In this document: one piece after another, positions 6,768-13,311 of the stretch
Layout of the letters: each line of letters opens with the position of its first letter
Numbering within the stretch: the first letter of the stretch is position 1
Origin: an uncultured Eubacterium sp.
Lineage (GTDB): Bacteria > Bacillota > Clostridia > Peptostreptococcales > Anaerovoracaceae
Direction of reading: 5' to 3'
Assembly: GCA_937966095.1 (NCBI GenBank)
Contig: CALCKF010000049.1
Location: 1 to 17,422, forward strand
DNA: 17,422 nt
The notes under the pieces: generated by a model
Told to the model about the DNA's origin: nothing
The model's input: the letters and a program-made list of their open reading frames with translations, nothing else
Databases searched by the model: none
Translations under genes and position numbers: made by a program

Positions 6768-8432
6768 CTATTCGATATTATGAAGGGCTTCAGCAAATTT
6801 AGGCAGAAACTGCTTCTTTCTTGATACTATCCCTTTAAGTATTATCCTGTCTGTATTTTCAGGTATATCGAACGCCTCTCTTGCAGTTTCCTCCGCAGGA
6901 AATCCACAGCACAGCAGTTCCGAACTTGTTTCTGCTATATTGGTCATAAGCAAAAACATCATATCAAGATCCTGCTTTTCCATAACGATTTTGAGGGATG
7001 ATGCCACATCATCCCTTATCCTTTCAAGCTCCTCCTGATCCATCGAGGTTATCTGACTTACACCAAAGGAGTATCCTTCATTGGAAAACACCTTGAAATC
7101 CTGATAACAAATTTCTTCCGGCGTTTTCCCCTGCAGGCTGCTGCCGGCTTTAAACATCTTTCGGGCAAAATCCTTCATATCTATGTCCGCGATCTCGGCC
7201 AGCGCCTCACATGCTTTTATATCAGCTTCAGTACATGTAGGAGACCTGAACATCAATGTATCTGATATTATGGCTGCCATAAGCAGCCCTGCAATCTTTT
7301 CATCCGGTTCTGCACCTGTTTCTGCATACATCTGGGCAATGATCGTGGCTGTACATCCTACAGGCTGATTCCTGAAATACACAGGTCCCAGAGTTTCAAA
7401 TCCTCCAAGCCTGTGGTGATCTATTATCTCAAGTACTTGGGCTTTTTCAACACCATCAACTGCCTGTGTAATCTCATTATGATCTACCAGTATTACCTGT
7501 TTACGGTTTATGTTAAGCAGTCTCCTTCGGGAAATAAATCCCATATAATTACCGTCTCTGTCTATTACCGGGAAATTATGAAACTTATAATTTTTCATCA
7601 TCTCCTCGACTTCCTCCAGTGAATCAGTCACCTGAAAAGTCATCAAGTTTTCATCAGTCATGCAAAAGCTGACCGGAATGCTCTGATTTATGAACCTTGC
7701 TGTCGTAAATGTATCATATGGAGTGCTTATTATCACACACCCTCTCTCTGTTGCCAGTTTTTTTATAGTTTTTGTCGGCATTGATCCCTGACACATCACC
7801 AGACATTTTGCCCCCAGCTCTATAGCAGTAAAATGGGTCTCAAACCGATTTCCGGTAATCACAAGATCTGACTCCTCGATGAAGCCTTCCATCACATCAG
7901 GACTGGAAGCGGCTATCGTTACCTTTCCACTGTCAAAAAAGCCATCATAGTCTCCGCATATGATATGACCGTTCAAAGTTTCAGCAATACTTGAGAACTT
8001 CGTGCCTGCACTTGCTAAAACATGGCTGTCGCTTTCATCCATATATGACTTTGCTATATCTGTTATTGAAACTATCCCTTCTATCTTCCCATCCGAAAGA
8101 ACCGGAACAGATCTGGCCTTCTGATCGATCATCAGTTCCCATGCTGTCTTTATGGAATCTCCGCTTTCTATTCCCCGTATCGGGTTAAGCTCTATATCAC
8201 TTATATCCGGCTGCACAGTCCCGATATACTGGGGCGGCTGCACACAAAAGTGATCCAGTACGAATTTTGTTTCTTCATTTACTATGCCTGCTCTGCATGC
8301 CACATAATCAATATCTCCATTCAAGTTCTTCAGATACGTATATGCTATTGCAGAGCATATGGAATCAGTATCAGGATTTTTATGTCCTATAACGTAAACT
8401 TTTTGTTTTGCTATGCTTTTTTCTGCACTCAT
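6768..8432 (-). CDS. CBS-domain manganese-dependent inorganic pyrophosphatase (family II)
   Basis: 554 residues, far longer than plain family II enzymes (about 310). The DHH catalytic domain starts with GHKNPDTDS (16-24) and resumes at VDHNE (316-320) and IIDHH (336-340). Between these lie a first CBS motif (about 85-130), a DRTGG-like segment (about 145-250) and a second CBS motif (about 255-310). The C-terminal DHHA2 domain runs from about 440 to 550. Such enzymes hydrolyse pyrophosphate in the cytoplasm, and in tested CBS-PPases adenine nucleotides bound by the CBS pair change activity, while DRTGG-containing ones bind diadenosine polyphosphates. A GGGAGG site precedes the ATG. It appears to start its own transcript with the next membrane protein gene. 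Confidence 0.93.
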   Translation of the reverse strand: MSAEKSIAKQKVYVIGHKNPDTDSICSAIAYTYLKNLNGDIDYVACRAGIVNEETKFVLDHFCVQPPQYIGTVQPDISDIELNPIRGIESGDSIKTAWELMIDQKARSVPVLSDGKIEGIVSITDIAKSYMDESDSHVLASAGTKFSSIAETLNGHIICGDYDGFFDSGKVTIAASSPDVMEGFIEESDLVITGNRFETHFTAIELGAKCLVMCQGSMPTKTIKKLATERGCVIISTPYDTFTTARFINQSIPVSFCMTDENLMTFQVTDSLEEVEEMMKNYKFHNFPVIDRDGNYMGFISRRRLLNINRKQVILVDHNEITQAVDGVEKAQVLEIIDHHRLGGFETLGPVYFRNQPVGCTATIIAQMYAETGAEPDEKIAGLLMAAIISDTLMFRSPTCTEADIKACEALAEIADIDMKDFARKMFKAGSSLQGKTPEEICYQDFKVFSNEGYSFGVSQITSMDQEELERIRDDVASSLKIVMEKQDLDMMFLLMTNIAETSSELLCCGFPAEETAREAFDIPENTDRIILKGIVSRKKQFLPKFAEALHNIE

Positions 8433-8622
8433 GGAGCCTCCCGTTTTTATTACGAATTTGCAACTGCAACCAGTATATCATATTAATGCATAATATTTCA
8501 TCACCTTAAGATATCTTTTATACAAAAACACTGACAAAAAATCATTACGATACTATCCTGTATTTGTTATATTTTATGATAATATGGATTTATGTATCTA
8601 TTACCTGGCAGTTTCTGCATAT

Positions 8623-8651
8623 AAAAAGCCCCGGCTGACTTCAGCCAGAGC
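8623..8651 (-). terminator. Terminator of the collagen-like gene
   Basis: On the minus strand a GC-rich stem (GCTCTGGCTG paired with CAGCCGGGGC, with two G-U pairs) and an AAGT loop are followed by five Ts, 35 bases after the stop of the collagen-like gene. Confidence 0.85.
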
Positions 8652-8685
8652 ATTTCAATAAAATATCCAGTATATATTTTTATAT

Positions 8686-9774
8686 TTATCGCTGATCACT
8701 GACATCAGCACTGCTGTTGCTGGCCTCCAGAGCCGAAACCGGATCATAAGGTGCGCCTGTTGCAGTCCCCGCAAGGAGTGCGATATCTACTGCATTTGCC
8801 GGAAGGCCCCAGGAATTTCCGGAGAATAAGAAAACCGCCTGGTCGACCACATATCCGCGAGTGTTATATGCAACATTATTTATTATCGTTCCGGTCGAAC
8901 CCGGGTTCAGATATGCAGGCTGACGCAATGTGTGAAATACATTATTACGCACCAGCAGATTCGTGGCATTTCCCTGTGTCACAAATCCTCTGTTAACTAC
9001 CCATGTGGAGGAATCCCCTTGCTGCTCCGGACCATATATCCGGCAATTTAATATCTGATTTCCGTCTCCTGCAATCTGTATGAATTCAACAGGATATGGA
9101 TTATCGCTCGTCATTGTCAAACCGTCTATCGTATTATCACCTCCGTTGCACAGAAAAGGAACCACTGGTGCTTGAAGCAGGATCACTGCTCCTGCAGTGC
9201 CTTTAACAGTCAGGCCAGGCGTACTCACTGCTATTTGCTGTGTTACAGGATATATACCTCGCAATACATTTATGAAGCCGTCCGGCCGTGCCACTGCCAA
9301 TGCCTGTTCAATAGTTGCAAACGGGGCATCCTGACTTCCGTCTCCTCCAGGGGCAGCATCAGCCTGAACATATAAATTGTATGGGTTTGCTTCAATACTG
9401 CCGGTTGCTCCTGCAGGTCCTGTAGGCCCCGTTGCTCCTGCTTCTCCTGCAGAACCGGTAGCTCCTGTCGGACCCGTAGCGCCTGTCGGACCCGTAGCGC
9501 CTGTAGCACCCGTAAGTCCTGTGCTGCCTGTAGCTCCAGGCTCACCGGCAGGACCTGCTGGGCCAGGCTGTCCTTCAGGACCGGTTGGACCGGTAGAGCC
9601 GGTTGCTCCCGCCGGTCCCGTCGTGCCCGGCATACCTGTTGGCCCTCTTTCGCCCTCAGGCCCAGTTGCACCCGGCGGACCTTCAGGCCCTGTTGGGCCG
9701 GTGACCGGGCAGTATATCGGCTGACATGGCATACAGCAGTTGATGCCGGATCTATTACTGTTATCACGATACAT
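8686..9774 (-). CDS. Collagen-like (BclA-type) surface protein with C-terminal beta-helix domain
   Basis: 362 residues. A short leader with four cysteines (13, 14, 17, 22) precedes 33 uninterrupted G-X-Y triplets (26-124), mostly GPT, GAT and GPA, the Thr-rich style of bacterial spore-surface collagens. From about 130 the sequence reads like DUF1565/right-handed parallel beta-helix proteins: GGDGSQDAPFATIEQALAVA, then short strands with repeated N and G turns (NTIDGLTM, NQILNCRI, NLLVRNNVF, GTIINNVAY). There is no signal peptide or sorting signal, which fits assembly onto a spore surface from the mother cell (inference). The ATG at 9774 lies 11 bases from a GGAGG; a TTG at 9783 is too close to it. 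It is a single-gene unit with its own terminator and a possible sporulation promoter. Confidence 0.88.
   Translation of the reverse strand: MYRDNSNRSGINCCMPCQPIYCPVTGPTGPEGPPGATGPEGERGPTGMPGTTGPAGATGSTGPTGPEGQPGPAGPAGEPGATGSTGLTGATGATGPTGATGPTGATGSAGEAGATGPTGPAGATGSIEANPYNLYVQADAAPGGDGSQDAPFATIEQALAVARPDGFINVLRGIYPVTQQIAVSTPGLTVKGTAGAVILLQAPVVPFLCNGGDNTIDGLTMTSDNPYPVEFIQIAGDGNQILNCRIYGPEQQGDSSTWVVNRGFVTQGNATNLLVRNNVFHTLRQPAYLNPGSTGTIINNVAYNTRGYVVDQAVFLFSGNSWGLPANAVDIALLAGTATGAPYDPVSALEASNSSADVSDQR
9403..9699 (-). repeat. Collagen Gly-X-Y repeat tract (33 triplets)
   Basis: Each nine-base step keeps a glycine codon. Within the tract an 18-base unit encoding GAT-GPT is repeated nearly exactly (around 9461-9510), so the tract is prone to length change by slippage. 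The complementary strand shows a long Pro/Ala/Val open frame as a by-product. Confidence 0.9.
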
Positions 9775-9815
9775 ATTGATCAAAACCTCCAGTTTAACTC
9801 TTTTATATCTCGTTA

Positions 9816-9844
9816 TATTTTATGACACCTTAAATATATCGGTT
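9816..9844 (-). promoter_or_regulatory. Possible sigma-K/sigma-E-type promoter of the collagen-like gene
   Basis: On the minus strand CATAAAATA (9816-9824) fits the CATAnnnTA -10 motif of late sporulation sigma factors. An AC pair (9842-9843, within AACC) stands 17 bases upstream, as expected for the short sigma-K -35. The start codon is about 41 bases downstream. The motifs are short, so chance matches are possible. Confidence 0.4.
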
Positions 9845-10021
9845 CCACAGTAAAAAACGATCCCGGCAGAAATGCTGTCCTGATCGCACTATACGTAATA
9901 ACCCCTGTTGTGATTATAATTATTTTTATTGTATGCAAACCTTCATAGAGCTTAAAGCCGTCCAAGTCGTAATGGATAGTGATCACCTTACTTATTTCCG
10001 TCCTGCTTCATCATAAATACG

Positions 10022-10048
10022 AAAAAGCAGCATCAGATCTGATACTGC
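10022..10048 (-). terminator. Terminator downstream of the small membrane protein gene
   Basis: A ten-base near-perfect stem (10027-10048, one G-U, tiny centre) is followed on the minus strand by five Ts. It lies about 70 bases after the stop at 10120. Confidence 0.75.
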
Positions 10049-10119
10049 ATGTACTTAATAAGCTATTTATATCCGATATTCTTTTTCCGCCTCTGTAAAC
10101 CGGTATTTATCTAAATTTA

Positions 10120-10302
10120 TTATTTATGATCATTTTTAGATTTTCGGAGAACCTTCCATCCCGACAAGCAAAAACAAAGCATCATAATTATGCCAAGTCC
10201 TCCGGCACCAGGAGAATCATCTGCCTCTCCTATACAAATGCCAATAGCCGAAAATAATACCCCTATAACAACAAAACTAATTGATAATATCCATTTTCTC
10301 AA
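10120..10302 (-). CDS. Small two-helix membrane protein, hypothetical
   Basis: 60 residues: a Lys/Arg start, a helix at about 4-25, a short acidic loop (EADDSPGAGG, 26-35), a second helix at about 36-52, and a basic tail (KVLRKSKNDHK). The start is a TTG at 10302 with an AGGGGA site about eight bases upstream; no ATG is available. It is a single gene between the tmRNA terminator and its own terminator. I do not recognise a family. A size and layout like this are common for small membrane proteins of unknown role. Confidence 0.6.
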   Translation of the reverse strand: MRKWILSISFVVIGVLFSAIGICIGEADDSPGAGGLGIIMMLCFCLSGWKVLRKSKNDHK

Positions 10303-10471
10303 TATGATCTTCCCCTTTATAATTTATACTTTCATTATAATCCTCATTTTCCACCCCGTAGACACAGAACTTTTCACTCCTGCCTTGTTCAAAGGATTGA
10401 TGAAACCTTTGCAGATGGCCTGCCGCAGTATTTCCGGCGATATCGCTTGGAACCACTGAATTAGTACAAGC

Positions 10472-10500
10472 AAAAAGCTCCAGTCATTTCTGACTGGAGC
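10472..10500 (-). terminator. Terminator of the tmRNA / signal-peptidase operon
   Basis: A perfect ten-base stem (10477-10486 with 10491-10500) with a four-base loop is followed by five Ts on the minus strand, eight bases after the tmRNA CCA end. Confidence 0.95.
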
Positions 10501-10508
10501 CTGAATTC

Positions 10509-10883
10509 TGGTGGAGATGATGGGATTCGAACCCATGTCCGAAAGCATTTCCACAGGAATTTCTCCGAGCGCAGCTTCTGTTTTAAGATTTCGCCTCACT
10601 CAGCGCCCAAAAGCAGGCTCTGTGATCGGCTATCCCGTTATTCCCTCATGCTGCCGGGCTTTCACATGAAGTTTTCCTGTATATTCGTTGCCAGACATCC
10701 GGCCTACAGGTAAACCGGAGCTGACACGCACAGCTTATGACTGACTAAGCAGCCATAGCCATAGGTGCGAAATTATTATTCTTTTTAGCGTTTATATTTA
10801 ACGTGTCCCTTTTAACGCAGACTGGACAAACTGCGGCTCGCTTATCCGGTTTCCACACCCCCGTCGAAACCAAAGACATCCCC
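10509..10883 (-). ncRNA. ssrA: tmRNA (transfer-messenger RNA)
   Basis: About 375 bases. The 5' end GGGGATG (from 10883) pairs with CATCTCC near the 3' end to form a seven-base acceptor stem, followed by A and an encoded CCA (10509-10511). The T arm has the standard GGTTCGAATCC core. The tag frame starts at GCT (10787-10789) and reads AKKNNNFAPMAMAA before a TAG (10745-10747). The Ala-Ala end is the usual signal for ClpXP. It rescues ribosomes stalled on broken mRNA together with SmpB, whose gene is two places upstream. The 5' end is only 11 bases after the stop of the preceding gene, so the RNA is probably cut from a longer transcript or started from a promoter inside that gene. Confidence 0.96.
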
Positions 10884-10894
10884 ATATCATATAG

Positions 10895-11215
10895 CTATTC
10901 CTGGTCGTTTTCGACCTTCTCAGCATCGTATTCCTTTTTGATTTCTTCTATCTTTTCTTCAAGCTCTTTTATCATTTTCTCACATGATTCTATTCTATCA
11001 CAGAGTTCTTTTATATTATCATCATCCAGCTTTCCTTCCTTGAAAAGATCATAGCAGTATTCACCGATATCACGTTTTGCAGAATTGATATCCTGTTTCT
11101 GTGAACTGATCTTTCCTCTGAGCTTGCCGATCTCTATCAGCTCCCCTGCCTTGTTTCCGGCTTTGCTTGCTGCTGATGCCGCCGTCTTTCCCACTTTGTT
11201 GAAAAAGCTCTGCAT
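10895..11215 (-). CDS. Coiled-coil protein between smpB and ssrA, hypothetical
   Basis: 106 residues. An N-terminal amphipathic, Ala/Lys-rich stretch (FFNKVGKTAASAASKAGNKA) leads into long charged helices (about 28-60 and 68-100) rich in E, K and I with heptad spacing, including EKMIKELEEKIEEIKKEY. There are three cysteines (54, 72, 78) but no complete zinc motif. Similar short proteins starting F-x-K-x-x-K-A-A/K-T-G-N-K-A occur in Clostridia, sometimes with a zinc ribbon at the end; this one lacks it. A strong AAGGAGG precedes the ATG, and the gap to smpB is 11 bases, so it is co-transcribed. The function is unknown. Confidence 0.75.
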   Translation of the reverse strand: MQSFFNKVGKTAASAASKAGNKAGELIEIGKLRGKISSQKQDINSAKRDIGEYCYDLFKEGKLDDDNIKELCDRIESCEKMIKELEEKIEEIKKEYDAEKVENDQE

Positions 11216-11226
11216 AACTGCCTCCT

Positions 11227-11670
11227 TTACTTTCTCATGGCCTGCTGCATTCTCCTGTCAGCATCCCTTTTGGCAATATCATGACGTTTGTCATATTCTT
11301 TCTTTCCTCTGGCAACTGCGATTTCCACTTTCGCAATCCCTCTGTCATTAATGTACATCCTGAGCGGTACTAAAGTCAAGCCTTTTAATGTAGTATATCC
11401 TATAAGTTTCCTTATCTCTCTCTTATGAAGCAGCAGCTTGCGAGGTCTGATAGGGTCGGAATTGAATCTGTTCCCCTGTTCATAAGGGCTTATATTCATT
11501 CCATATAATATCATCTCTTCATTTTCTATTTTTGCATAGCTTTCCTTTATGCTGACTTTTCCCTGTCTTACAGATTTTATTTCAGTTCCGGTAAGAGTTA
11601 TTCCCGCTTCATAAGTATCCTCTATAAAGTAATCATGACGGGCTTTTTTATTATTTGCTACCACCCTCAT
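11227..11670 (-). CDS. smpB: SsrA-binding protein SmpB
   Basis: 147 residues with the SmpB hallmarks: an N-terminal ANNKKARHDYFIEDTYEAGI, then GTEIKSVRQGKVSIKESYA, the GNRFNSDPIRPRKLLLHK segment in the OB-fold body, and a basic tail with GKKEYDKRHDIAKRDADR that enters the ribosomal decoding site. SmpB binds the tRNA-like part of tmRNA and delivers it with EF-Tu to stalled ribosomes. An AAGGAAG site eight bases before the ATG at 11670 and family N-termini favour this start. A further ATG at 11691 overlaps the stop of the signal peptidase homologue. It belongs to the same transcription unit as ssrA. Confidence 0.95.
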   Translation of the reverse strand: MRVVANNKKARHDYFIEDTYEAGITLTGTEIKSVRQGKVSIKESYAKIENEEMILYGMNISPYEQGNRFNSDPIRPRKLLLHKREIRKLIGYTTLKGLTLVPLRMYINDRGIAKVEIAVARGKKEYDKRHDIAKRDADRRMQQAMRK

Positions 11671-11687
11671 ATAGCAGTCTTCCTTTC

Positions 11688-12185
11688 TCATTTAAAACAG
11701 ATCTTTCCTATGCAGTCATCCATATCTATAATCCCGACTGCTTCGTTCCTGCTGTCCATCGATGATTTTCTGTCGTCACTCAACACAAAGATCTCCCCTT
11801 CGTCCAATACTGTCTTTTTCATAGGATCCATATGTGCTGCTTCTGACATATATTTCTCATATGGCTTTCCGTTGAGGTAAAAAATATTATCCTTTATCTC
11901 CACCGAATCTCCGAAACTGCCGGCAACACGTCTTACAAGTATGCTGCCTTCACCTTCTTCGCCGTATACGTCACATCTGAACGCTATTATATCTCCCACA
12001 TCCGGCCTTTCACTTCCATCCACACCATATGACAATCTGTTTATAACTACCATACTGCCGTCTTCTATGGATCCGTCCATCCCGCTTCCCGTTACTGTAG
12101 TCACTGCAAATACGCCTGAAACGGCAAATGCCGATGCAGTGCCCACAAAGGCTGCAATTAAGTAAAGTACAAGCTTTTTAACCAT
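11688..12185 (-). CDS. Signal peptidase I homologue lacking the catalytic Ser and Lys (third of three)
   Basis: 165 residues: one N-terminal membrane helix (4-28), then the S26 fold facing outside. Compared with the middle paralogue, the catalytic serine of the S-x-M box is Gly35 (GSGMDGSI, codon GGG at 12081-12083). The general-base lysine is Arg85 (ILVRRVAG, codon AGA at 11931-11933). The box usually GDNR is SDDR, followed by a normal DSRNEAVG. A serine stands one position earlier (Ser34), but it would be out of register. Structural residues and reading frame are intact, so this is a maintained non-catalytic homologue rather than decay. GGAGG lies five bases before the ATG; a TTG at 12188 is too close. 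It is followed almost immediately by smpB. Confidence 0.88.
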   Translation of the reverse strand: MVKKLVLYLIAAFVGTASAFAVSGVFAVTTVTGSGMDGSIEDGSMVVINRLSYGVDGSERPDVGDIIAFRCDVYGEEGEGSILVRRVAGSFGDSVEIKDNIFYLNGKPYEKYMSEAAHMDPMKKTVLDEGEIFVLSDDRKSSMDSRNEAVGIIDMDDCIGKICFK

Positions 12186-12243
12186 CAAAACCTCCTGTTG
12201 TAAGCTGTGATATGTACTTCACTTCTGCAGTCATGGTTCAATA

Positions 12244-12759
12244 CTACAGAAATCCTATTTCACTGAACGGATACAGTCTAAGGAAAGCTTTCCCGACTAT
12301 CGCATCCTCATTTACTGTCCCTACTTCTTTTGATCTGCTGTCGAGGCTCACACTCCTATTGTCCCCCATAACAAAGACCTCATCCTGAGGTACTACATAA
12401 TCATAGATCTCTCCGCTGGTAAATCCTTCAAGTGTATAAGGTTCTTCCAGTTTTTCACCATTTCTGTATACGCTCCCGCCAGTTATCGTTATAATATCAT
12501 TTTCGACTCCGATAACTCTTTTTATAAGCATCTTTTTTCCTTCACCGTCTTCTTTATCTATATCTGATTTAAATATTATTATATCTCCATATTCAGGATG
12601 ATCCTTGGTGAGGTAAGCAAGTTTATTTACAAAAAGATAGTTGTTTTCATAAAGTGTAGGCTCCATTGAGCTTTCCTTAACTATAGTCGGCTTCAGTACC
12701 ATGGTTATAGCTATAACTATCACAAAAGCTATTATTATGTCTTTTATAAATTCCTTCAT
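12244..12759 (-). CDS. lepB: Signal peptidase I (type I leader peptidase), catalytically intact
   Basis: 171 residues, the usual size of Gram-positive enzymes. A membrane helix (8-26) is followed by the S26 boxes: KESSMEPTL with catalytic Ser31, FVNKLAY, YGDIIIF, KKMLIKRVIG with general-base Lys80, and VMGDNRSVSLDSR. It removes signal peptides from exported proteins on the outer face of the membrane. The ATG at 12759 follows the upstream stop after a single base and has GGAGG 11 bases before it, so it is translationally coupled to the first paralogue. The frame extends further upstream to 12810, but that part overlaps the previous gene and adds a non-hydrophobic extension. It is the only one of the three with a complete Ser/Lys dyad. 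Confidence 0.93.
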   Translation of the reverse strand: MKEFIKDIIIAFVIVIAITMVLKPTIVKESSMEPTLYENNYLFVNKLAYLTKDHPEYGDIIIFKSDIDKEDGEGKKMLIKRVIGVENDIITITGGSVYRNGEKLEEPYTLEGFTSGEIYDYVVPQDEVFVMGDNRSVSLDSRSKEVGTVNEDAIVGKAFLRLYPFSEIGFL

Positions 12760-12760
12760 T

Positions 12761-13300
12761 CTAATCAATGCCTCCAAACCGAGATAAAGGCCATACACAG
12801 AACAGCACATCGCCTTTTATCTCTTTCATGTCTACAGGTCCCATCTCTTCATTCCTGCTGTCAATTTCCTCTTTCCTGTTGTCACATAAAAGAAACACCT
12901 CATTCTTGGAAAGTTTGACTTTCATTTCACCTTCGGCTCCGCTTATACCGTTTTCAGTGATATATTCCTTTCCATCTATAAATACTTTTCCATCTTTTAT
13001 CTCAACAGTTTCTCCAGGCAGCCCCGCTACACGAGCTATTATATTATCTGTATAAACATTCTGTGCAGCGGTTTTCTCCAGGATCACAACTTTATCACGT
13101 TCAGGCTCGCCTCTTTTCGCTGAATATTTTGTCTTGCTCACTACCAGCACCTGACCGTCATTGATAGTGGGTGACATTGCATCACCCTCATTTACCTCCG
13201 GAGCTACAAGAGTAAACATCACTATTGCAAGTGCGATAGCCACCATATAAGGTGATTTCCTTCTTCTTGTGTAAGTCTGATTGTTGGACGTTGCGTTCAT
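12761..13300 (-). CDS. Signal peptidase I homologue lacking the catalytic Ser and Lys (first of three)
   Basis: 179 residues from the ATG at 13300. A basic N-terminus (TRRRK, 11-15) precedes one membrane helix (18-34). The S26 fold is clear, but the catalytic serine is Ala41 (EGDAMSPTI, codon GCA at 13178-13180) and the lysine is Ala89 (NIIARVAG, codon GCT at 13034-13036). The GDNR box is CDNR, with EEIDSR for the usual S-x-DSR. Length, frame and fold residues (VVSK, DKVVIL, GLPGETVEI) are intact. The start at 13300 has AGAGG five bases upstream. The ATG at 13315 overlaps the rluA-like stop as ATGA and is an alternative. A scaffold, chaperone or substrate-presenting role is possible (inference). 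Confidence 0.88.
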   Translation of the reverse strand: MNATSNNQTYTRRRKSPYMVAIALAIVMFTLVAPEVNEGDAMSPTINDGQVLVVSKTKYSAKRGEPERDKVVILEKTAAQNVYTDNIIARVAGLPGETVEIKDGKVFIDGKEYITENGISGAEGEMKVKLSKNEVFLLCDNRKEEIDSRNEEMGPVDMKEIKGDVLFCVWPLSRFGGID

Positions 13301-13311
13301 TGTTACCTCTT

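Larger units (their letters stand above)
9784..10119. other. Intergenic region of about 335 bases
   Basis: It holds the possible sporulation promoter of the collagen-like gene at one end and the terminator of the small membrane protein gene at the other. The middle (about 9850-10010) encodes no gene I can support and shows no strong structure. Confidence 0.6.

Noticed and set aside
9403..9699. Possible CRISPR-like short repeats
   Set aside because: The period is nine bases and codes for Gly-X-Y in frame; there are no spacers or cas genes.
9377..9724. Pro/Ala/Val-rich open frame on the plus strand opposite the collagen tract
   Set aside because: It is the complement of the Gly-X-Y codons and has no ribosome site; the minus-strand collagen gene explains it.
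9826..9951. Hydrophobic open stretch on plus (reading ...VITPVVIIIIFIVCKPS)
   Set aside because: It has no usable start codon or ribosome site near its beginning and no recognisable family; most likely chance in AT-rich spacer.
10324..10599. 91-residue open frame on the minus strand that overlaps the tmRNA 3' end
   Set aside because: It runs through the tRNA-like domain and the terminator, so it cannot be a gene of its own.
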